This document shows positions 14,104-19,251 of a stretch of 19,251 nucleotides of DNA, one piece after another; within the stretch, counting starts at the first letter, position 1, and each line of letters opens with the position of its first letter. Under the pieces are notes generated by a model. The model was not told where the DNA came from and did not search any database. It saw only the letters and a list, made by a program, of their open reading frames with translations. The translations under genes and the position numbers were made by a program. This DNA is from an uncultured Bacillaceae bacterium (GTDB taxonomy: Bacteria > Bacillota > Bacilli > Bacillales > Caldibacillaceae), in NCBI GenBank assembly GCA_937951955.1, contig CALGAD010000073.1:1-19251 (forward strand), read 5' to 3'.

Positions 14104-15291
14104 TTATAGAGTACTCATCAAAATTCCGGCAATGACAACGGAAGCAACAGTTACGGTTGTAAAGCCGCCAATGAGCATTGGGGTAATAATTTCATTAAAT
14201 ATCGCCTTTTGCTCCTCTTCAGTTTTACCGACACTGCGGCTGACTTCTTCACAAAGAATGTAATCGCCCGGGAAGCCGATTAAAGCAGTTAGTGCTACAG
14301 GCACTCCTTTGTCTGGATCCCATTTGAAAAATTTAGATGTAAAATAACCGCCGATTAAAATACCGATTACCCCGACACCGAGAATGGTGATAATGGCCGG
14401 TAAGTGGCTCGTAAACATGCTCGGCGTCACATCGTTCAGGGAACTAATGATCAGGACTATTAGTAGTGCCATTAAAACCCCGAAGGAATTTGCCCGTTCC
14501 ATGATCGTTCCGACATAAAAACCGAAATAGGAGCCAATGATACCGATGGCAAGTGCCCATAAACTGTAGCTAATACCGGTTACAGATTCCAAAAATACGG
14601 CCAGGCTTGCACCGATAAAGACCTGGAATAGGAGAATGATATTCGTTTGATATTTTTTCGGTAGAAGGACCCGTTTTTCCTTTTTATTAGCAGCAACTTC
14701 GGTTGATTGTTCAACTGTCGCTGCAATTTCTGCCTTCGCTTGATTCTCCCGCAAGGCTTTCACAATTTTTTGCCCTCTTCTGCGTAAAAAGAAGTTCGCA
14801 AGCGGCATACCGATCAGTCCCTGGACCGCAATGATTGCAGCAGGAACGGTGATTAAATCAACGAGTCCCAGTTCCGTTAGTTTTTCTGCTGTAATAATAA
14901 AGGCAATCGTTCCACCTGTCAGCGGGCCAATTCCAGAAGCTGCTGTCGTGTAATCGAATAATGGAACGACAGTCGCAAAAATGAGCAATGTTGCCACAGT
15001 AATTCCCGCCAAAGATATTAAAATCGCTTTATACTGTTCTTTTATTTGTTCAAAAGGAATGAGTGTACCCATATGAACGATTAAAAGTGCTGGTAATAAG
15101 GAAGCAAATGGGAGAAAATAAGCTTTTTGCGAAATATCTTTCGGAATCACTCCGAGCCAGAGCAAAATTAAGTACACCATCATGGCAGTAAATAGCATCG
15201 GAATTCTTGCCCTGGATACGATACTCAGCCATTCACTAAAAGCAAAGATCGCAAAGATTACCATTCCTGCAAAAAATGGATTATCAAACAT
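14104..15291 (-). CDS. polytopic membrane protein, putative transporter of unassigned family
   Basis: A 395-residue integral membrane protein with about 10-11 hydrophobic segments in two halves. These are joined by a charged cytoplasmic loop (about residues 165-205, rich in Lys, Arg and Glu). Each half has a Gly-rich stretch that could line a transport path: GPLTGGTIAFIITAEKLTELG in the first, ALIGFPGDYILCEEVSRS near the end of the second. That resembles inverted-repeat carriers such as GltS or 2-hydroxycarboxylate transporters, but I cannot assign a family. I start it at the ATG at 15291, which follows GGGGTGAT; an upstream in-frame ATG at 15327 has no ribosome binding site and would add 12 residues before the membrane. 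It leads the operon with the amidohydrolase and has a strong promoter. Confidence 0.75.
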   Translation of the reverse strand: MFDNPFFAGMVIFAIFAFSEWLSIVSRARIPMLFTAMMVYLILLWLGVIPKDISQKAYFLPFASLLPALLIVHMGTLIPFEQIKEQYKAILISLAGITVATLLIFATVVPLFDYTTAASGIGPLTGGTIAFIITAEKLTELGLVDLITVPAAIIAVQGLIGMPLANFFLRRRGQKIVKALRENQAKAEIAATVEQSTEVAANKKEKRVLLPKKYQTNIILLFQVFIGASLAVFLESVTGISYSLWALAIGIIGSYFGFYVGTIMERANSFGVLMALLIVLIISSLNDVTPSMFTSHLPAIITILGVGVIGILIGGYFTSKFFKWDPDKGVPVALTALIGFPGDYILCEEVSRSVGKTEEEQKAIFNEIITPMLIGGFTTVTVASVVIAGILMSTL

Positions 15292-15351
15292 CCCATCACC
15301 CCACATTAAAAGTCTAAATTTCGCCATATTTAGAAAATTTATTAGTTCACT

Positions 15352-15380
15352 ATTTTAAAGCCCTAAAATTAATTTGTCAA
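15352..15380 (-). promoter_or_regulatory. strong sigma-A promoter of the transporter/amidohydrolase operon
   Basis: On the minus strand a perfect -35 TTGACA (15380-15375) and a -10 TAAAAT (15357-15352) are separated by exactly 17 bp. The start point would be near 15345, leaving a leader of about 55 nt before the ATG at 15291. Confidence 0.8.
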
Positions 15381-15407
15381 TATATTTTTTTAAGAAAAAT
15401 AGATTAT

Positions 15408-15424
15408 TTACAAATAATTTGTAA
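15408..15424. promoter_or_regulatory. perfect 17-bp palindrome, candidate operator
   Basis: TTACAAAT-A-ATTTGTAA is an exact inverted repeat with 8-bp arms. It lies 28 bp upstream of the -35 box of the transporter promoter, in the divergent region before the M20 hydrolase. A dimeric regulator could bind here. No regulator gene is adjacent. Confidence 0.5.
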
Positions 15425-15435
15425 TCAAAGATAAT

Positions 15436-15449
15436 TGCAAACGTTTACA
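15436..15449. promoter_or_regulatory. cre-like site (CcpA catabolite control)
   Basis: TGCAAACGTTTACA matches the catabolite-responsive element consensus TGWAANCGNTNWCA at every position except the third base. It lies about 90-105 bp upstream of the likely transcription start of the leftward operon, a position where CcpA sites can activate. It is about 290 bp before the rightward hydrolase gene. Its target promoter is uncertain. Confidence 0.5.
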
Positions 15450-15737
15450 TTTCTATGAATACAATAACTTGAAAGAAATACTATTTTAATAAAGTTTAAG
15501 TGTGACGGCAGAAATGGGAGCAGAGTATATCGTAACCTGGATTCGGTAGAGCGAAATGCATTTACATGATGTCAATAAATTGGTGGAAATTTGAAAGTAA
15601 AAGATGATAGAATGGTAGGAAAATTGTTGCAAGGAAAAACTTACTAATGAATTGATGAAAAGAGGAGTCCATAGCTTGTTTTCTTGAATTCGATAAATCT
15701 AAATCGATCATTCTTTTAATCTTTGAGGGGGATTTTG
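15450..15737. other. leader/promoter region of the M20 hydrolase gene
   Basis: The long stretch before the rightward hydrolase must include its promoter. TTGTTG (near 15625) with a poor -10 is the only hint I found. No open frame with a ribosome binding site and no riboswitch-like fold is apparent. Confidence 0.3.
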
Positions 15738-16958
15738 ATGGCGAATTTAGAACGAATCAAAGCACATTTCGATGTTATGAGGAAGTTTACAGCTACTCCG
15801 AACGCAGGAATGACACGACTCTCTTACAGTCCAGAAGACATCAAGACCCGTAACTATATTAAAGCGAAAATGGAAGAGTACGGATTGCGCGTATGGGAAG
15901 ATGGACTCGGGAATATCTTTGGTAAGTTGGCAGGAACAATCCCTGATGCACCGAGCGTCCTTGTCGGTTCGCATTTTGATAGTGTCCCTAACGGTGGGAT
16001 TTTTGATGGCGTGGCGGGAGTAGTTGCGGGGCTAGAAGTGGCAGCGTTATTCCAGGAACAAAACATTCAACCCGCTTATCCATTAGAAGTTATAGCGATG
16101 GTGGAAGAGGAAGGGACACGTTTTGGCAGTGGCTTGATGGGATCACGAGGCATTCATGGAATACTAGATAAAGAGGATTTTCAGAAGATGCGTGATAAAG
16201 AAGGGATTTCGGTCGCTGAAGCCATGAAGCAGGCAGGATTGGATCCGTCACAACCTGTTCATCGTCATCCCAAAACAATGAAGGCATTTTTAGAATTACA
16301 TATTGAACAGGGACCGGTGCTGGAGAAGGAAAAGATTTCTTTAGGGATCGTTGATAAAATTGTGGGCATGTGTCAGCTGGAAGTAACTGTGAAAGGAAAA
16401 GCCGGTCATGCAGGGACAACACCGATGGATATGCGGCAGGATGCCCTTGTTGTAGCGGCGAAAATTGTAGCGCAACTTCCGGATTTAGTGAAGAATGAGG
16501 AAAAGGGAACCGTCATTACCACCGGTCAATTGAACGTTTATCCAAATGGTGCAAATGTCATACCAGAAAAAGTAGTTTTTACAATTGATCTGCGTTCTGG
16601 AGACGAAGAGACGATGGAACGTGTACTGGAAACGGTGGAGAAATTCATTCAAGCGGAAGAAAAAGCAGGCATAAATATCGATATTGAACAAAAACTATGG
16701 GTACCGCCGAAAAAATTAAATGAACAAATCCATCACTTATTGCAAAAATCTGCGGAAAAGCTCGGGATAACCTATATGACGATGCCAAGTGGAGCGGGAC
16801 ACGATGCGATGATTTTTTCTGATTTTACCGACACCGGTTTAATCTTTATCCCGAGTAAAAATGGAATCAGTCATCATCCGGATGAATGGTCGGAATTCGA
16901 GGACATAGCCAGGGGAATAGATGTATTATTCGAAGCGGTAAAAGTGTTAACAGAATAA
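15738..16958 (+). CDS. M20-family Zn-dependent amidohydrolase (N-carbamoyl-L-amino acid hydrolase/allantoate type)
   Basis: Cytoplasmic dimetal hydrolase of the HyuC/AmaB/AllC group, which removes carbamoyl or ureido groups from N-carbamoyl amino acids, allantoate or similar substrates. Metal ligands fit the family: His79 (GSHFD), Asp90 (GIFDGVAG), the Glu pair at 124-125 (VEEEGTRFG), His188 (LHIEQGP) and His379 (NGISHHP). The dimerisation domain with KGKAGHAGTTPM (219-230) and the late PSGAGHDAM block (350-358) are present. The 406-residue length is typical. The ATG at 15738 follows GAGGGGG by 7 nt; an in-frame TTG at 15723 overlaps that site and is unlikely. The gene is divergent from the transporter/amidohydrolase operon, which suggests related substrates. 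Family members differ in specificity, so the exact substrate is open. Confidence 0.88.
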   Translation: MANLERIKAHFDVMRKFTATPNAGMTRLSYSPEDIKTRNYIKAKMEEYGLRVWEDGLGNIFGKLAGTIPDAPSVLVGSHFDSVPNGGIFDGVAGVVAGLEVAALFQEQNIQPAYPLEVIAMVEEEGTRFGSGLMGSRGIHGILDKEDFQKMRDKEGISVAEAMKQAGLDPSQPVHRHPKTMKAFLELHIEQGPVLEKEKISLGIVDKIVGMCQLEVTVKGKAGHAGTTPMDMRQDALVVAAKIVAQLPDLVKNEEKGTVITTGQLNVYPNGANVIPEKVVFTIDLRSGDEETMERVLETVEKFIQAEEKAGINIDIEQKLWVPPKKLNEQIHHLLQKSAEKLGITYMTMPSGAGHDAMIFSDFTDTGLIFIPSKNGISHHPDEWSEFEDIARGIDVLFEAVKVLTE

Positions 16959-16985
16959 AACTTAAAAATTTGTAATTTAAAATGC

Positions 16986-17011
16986 AATGCCCTTTGCGGC
17001 ATCATTTTTTT
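16986..17011 (+). terminator. terminator of the M20 hydrolase gene
   Basis: ATGCC (16987-16991) pairs with GGCAT (16998-17002), followed by CA and seven T. The stem is short but well placed 28 bp after the stop codon. Confidence 0.65.
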
Positions 17012-17968
17012 ATCTTTTCGTATTAGAAATTAACGCTCACAAAACCTCCGTGTGTCCAAGTATATCAAAACAAGGAGTACAGGTTTAATTTATCAGCTGA
17101 ATATGAATCATCATCACCTTTTATTTACACATGTTTTTCTAGTTTTTCTCAAAAATTGAATGGGCTGCTATTTTCCCAGCTGAAATAGAAGGAAGCGATT
17201 ACATGACGATTAGAAATAGGCAATGTATTTATTCTAAAAATGATTGTGGAAAATGATCCAAAGACATTTGATTATTCAAAATGGTAGGGGAGACAGAAAT
17301 TTTCGAAAATCCTTTTTCGTTTCGAACATGTTCTATGATCGCATTCATTTTAAGCTGATTTTAGTTATTTTTATATTTAACAAAAATGAATGTGCGGTTT
17401 TTAGTGCAAATGGATTTTCTTTTTCCATTACAGCAATGTTTGAAGGTTCATGGGCAATCGAACATGGCAAACTGCTTGATCAACATAATATCTATTAATA
17501 GTCAATATTGTAATTCATAACGCGAATACCTGGTTTTACTATTTTAAAAACCTATATTATTCCAAATTAAGCGATTTGCAAACCGAAAATGAACAGTCTC
17601 TAACGAAGTTTGTTAATAACTTCACAAAAAAGTCAGAATATTTGGCGAATAATAAAATTATACTAAAATAATATATAGATATACGGTTAAGCAGGGGTGC
17701 TTGAAAAAGTATTTGCTTTAGTTCATCAAGTCTCATTGTTGCATGTCAAGAGATGACTGGAACTTCTGTAAAATCTTTACAGGAGCCAAACGAAAAAAAT
17801 TGATTGGCTGTTGTCTAGAAAAATATTTTGGAAAACTAAATAGCGAATGGATCTTCAGTTGAAACAACTTTTTCATAGTGCGAAAGATGAATTTTGTGAA
17901 AAATAACCGAGCTTAAATGAAATATTAAACCGATAAGCAGCTTCGATTGCACACTATTTTACAATAAT
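17012..17968. other. 1-kb region without a convincing gene
   Basis: AT-rich DNA between the hydrolase terminator and the dehydrogenase gene. The longest + frame (17244-17498, 84 codons from TTG) has no ribosome binding site and no family I recognise. It may be decayed coding sequence, since short frames nearby in other phases also lack starts. A perfect palindrome, CTGTAAA-ATC-TTTACAG, lies at 17766-17782, and a small stem (GAAGTT/AACTTC) near 17608-17626. There is no mobile-element end or repeat that I can see. Confidence 0.4.
17766..17782. promoter_or_regulatory. perfect inverted repeat with 7-bp arms, candidate operator
   Basis: CTGTAAA and TTTACAG form an exact inverted repeat around ATC, about 250 bp before the short-chain dehydrogenase gene. 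It lacks a T-run, so it is not a terminator. A role as a regulator site is only a possibility. Confidence 0.3.
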
Positions 17969-17996
17969 TTGCTAATTTTATTCTAATAAATATATA
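17969..17996 (+). promoter_or_regulatory. possible promoter of the short-chain dehydrogenase gene
   Basis: TTGCTA (17969-17974) and TATATA (17991-17996) are 16 bp apart and lie about 37 bp before the start codon. TATAAG at 17993 with an 18-bp spacer is an alternative -10. Confidence 0.4.
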
Positions 17997-18032
17997 AGGA
18001 ACATATTAAAAAGGAGTATGGGAGGAATTATT

Positions 18033-18803
18033 ATGGCAAGATTAGAAAACAAAGTTGCAGTAATCACTGGTGGAGCAGGTGGCATCGGTAAAGTAACGGC
18101 TGAAACATTTTTACGTGAAGGTGCCAAAGTAGTTTTGGTCGATTTAGTCGAGGAAGCTCTAGATAAAGCGAAAGCAGAACTTGAATCTTTAGGTGAAGTT
18201 GTAACCGTTGTCGCAGATGTAACGAAAGAAGAAGATGTTGAAAAATATGTAAAAGCAGCTGTCGATCGCTTTGGTAAAATCGATGTATTTTTCAATAATG
18301 CGGGTATTGTTGGAAAAGCTGCACCAATTGTTGAACAAGACGCAGCAGAATTTGATAAAGTCATGAATGTCAACACCCGGGGGGTATTCTTAGGACTCAA
18401 ACATGTTTTAAAAGTAATGATTGAGCAAAAATCGGGAAGCATCATTAATACTTCTTCTGTAGCTGGATTAATGGCCTGGGAAGGTATCGCTCCATATGTT
18501 GCATCGAAACATGCTGTAGCTGGATTAACAAAGATCGCAGCATTAGAAGGTGCGCCGTATGGTGTACGTGTGAACTCCATTCACCCAGCACCGGTGGAAA
18601 CGATGATGATGAGACAATTAGAGTCCGGCTATAATCCGGATGATCCAGAAGCTGCTAAAAAAGGTGTTGAGCAACTGATTCCGATAGGCCGTTACGCTGA
18701 TCCGCAAGATATCGCCAATTTAGTTTTATTCTTGGCATCTGACGAAAGTTCATTTATTAGCGGTGCTCAATACCGTATTGACGGTGGTATGGCTGCAAAA
18801 TAA
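18033..18803 (+). CDS. short-chain dehydrogenase/reductase (SDR), NAD-type
   Basis: Cytoplasmic classical SDR oxidoreductase acting on an alcohol or ketone substrate. The Rossmann motif TGGAGGIG is at residues 12-19, and Asp37 at the end of the second strand predicts NAD(H) rather than NADP(H). NNAG is at 88-91, catalytic Ser142 lies in NTSSVAG, and the YxxxK pair is Tyr155/Lys159. The C-terminal block SSFISGAQYRIDGG is standard. At 256 residues it is full length. I prefer the ATG at 18033, preceded by GGGAGG 7 nt upstream. An in-frame ATG at 18018 sits only 1 nt after another AAGGAGT, so two ribosome binding sites lie in tandem. The physiological substrate is unknown; FabG-like, glucose dehydrogenase-like or secondary alcohol activities are possible. 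It stands alone, with its own terminator. Confidence 0.9.
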   Translation: MARLENKVAVITGGAGGIGKVTAETFLREGAKVVLVDLVEEALDKAKAELESLGEVVTVVADVTKEEDVEKYVKAAVDRFGKIDVFFNNAGIVGKAAPIVEQDAAEFDKVMNVNTRGVFLGLKHVLKVMIEQKSGSIINTSSVAGLMAWEGIAPYVASKHAVAGLTKIAALEGAPYGVRVNSIHPAPVETMMMRQLESGYNPDDPEAAKKGVEQLIPIGRYADPQDIANLVLFLASDESSFISGAQYRIDGGMAAK

Positions 18804-18840
18804 GATCACAAAATATCCTATAGAAAAATTTATAATTTTG

Positions 18841-18875
18841 AAAACCCTCATTCCTTTTGGACTGAGGGTTTTTTT
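18841..18875 (+). terminator. intrinsic terminator of the SDR gene
   Basis: AAACCCTCA (18842-18850) pairs with TGAGGGTTT (18863-18871), followed by more T to 18875. This is a textbook stem and T-run about 40 bp after the stop codon. Confidence 0.9.
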
Positions 18876-19148
18876 AAGCATTATTTAATTCTTGTTGTTG
18901 AAAGGATTTTATGTAAATAGCAGCCAAATATTTACAATGGCTAAGATTGTTTGCCAGAAATCGGGAAAAAGATCACATTAGATGCGGATTCAAAAAACAT
19001 TGTACGATTAAACAATAATCTTGAGTTAAGTATGTCAAAAGATTTACAGATAGGAACTCAATAATATAGGAAATGAAAGAAGAGAGAATCATCTCACATT
19101 AAGTTATGATGCTTTCCTTTGTGATACAGGATAAGCCCGGAAAAAAGG
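18876..19148. other. intergenic sequence, nothing recognised
   Basis: Between the SDR terminator and the leftward terminator I see no open frame with a start signal, no repeat and no RNA gene. Confidence 0.4.
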
Positions 19149-19197
19149 TAATAAAAAACCTATAAGGTGTTGCTAACAGCCAAACCACCCTATAGGT
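19149..19197 (-). terminator. leftward terminator of a gene beyond the right edge
   Basis: ACCTATAAGGTG (19158-19169) pairs with CACCCTATAGGT (19186-19197). On the minus strand the stem is followed by TTTTTTATT (19157-19149). This implies a leftward gene ending within or just past the last 54 bp; all three minus-strand frames there reach stop codons within 17 codons, so its end cannot be assigned. Confidence 0.75.
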
Positions 19198-19251
19198 CTT
19201 AAACAAAAGTTTTATAAGAATTTATAAATAGACGATTTGTCGCTTGATATC

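Noticed and set aside
17244..17498. 84-codon + frame, possible pseudogene
   Set aside because: TTG start with no ribosome binding site and no confident similarity. Recorded only as a possible relic within the gene-poor gap.

Overview
The window looks like chromosomal DNA from a low-GC Gram-positive bacterium of the Bacillaceae (Bacillus in the broad sense). The signs are strong AGGAGG-type ribosome binding sites, several TTG/GTG starts, a lipoprotein-type solute-binding protein, a CcpA-type cre-like site, an ECF sigma factor paired with a DUF4179 protein, and compact stem-loop terminators with T-runs. I see no rRNA, tRNA, CRISPR array, complete insertion sequence or phage gene.

Layout. Positions 1-11 hold the first three codons of a leftward gene. 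Positions 475-5994 carry a five-gene peptide/nickel-type (Opp/Dpp/Nik) ABC transporter: lipoprotein, two permeases and two short ATPases. The lipoprotein gene is separated from the other four by a terminator, a 21-bp repeat array and a separate promoter. A glycerate kinase (6211-7359) follows, convergent with a zinc-ribbon/RDD membrane protein (7443-8117, minus). Divergent from the latter is a flavin D-2-hydroxyacid dehydrogenase (8320-9696), closest by memory to the stand-alone D-lactate dehydrogenase LDHD/GlcD group. A second 21-bp repeat array (9733-9942) lies between its terminator and that of a convergent, unrecognised membrane-anchored protein (9979-10518, minus). Next is a minus-strand ECF sigma factor/DUF4179 pair (12445 down to 10756), then a minus-strand polytopic transporter plus amidohydrolase operon (15291 down to 12801). 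An M20-type amidohydrolase/carbamoylase (15738-16958, plus) is divergent from that operon. After about 1 kb without a convincing gene comes a short-chain dehydrogenase (18033-18803). The last 400 bp hold a leftward terminator for a gene outside the window.

How the genes work together. The clear units are the ABC transporter, the sigma/DUF4179 regulatory pair (probable sigma plus membrane-bound partner) and the transporter/amidohydrolase operon facing an M20 hydrolase. The last probably takes up and hydrolyses an amide, ureido or peptide compound, and its control region holds a perfect 17-bp palindrome and a cre-like site. Glycerate kinase and the D-2-hydroxyacid dehydrogenase both act on small hydroxyacids, but they are not in one operon.

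The most unusual content is the pair of arrays at 2201-2368 (8 units) and 9733-9942 (10 units). Each has an exact 21-bp period made of an 11-bp core and a 10-bp variable spacer. The cores share A/T flanks but differ in the middle four bases (CGCG versus RCYC). Both arrays sit in non-coding DNA just beyond terminators. The exact spacing, two helical turns, suggests a series of sites for a DNA-binding protein on one face of the helix, but no function can be proved from sequence alone.
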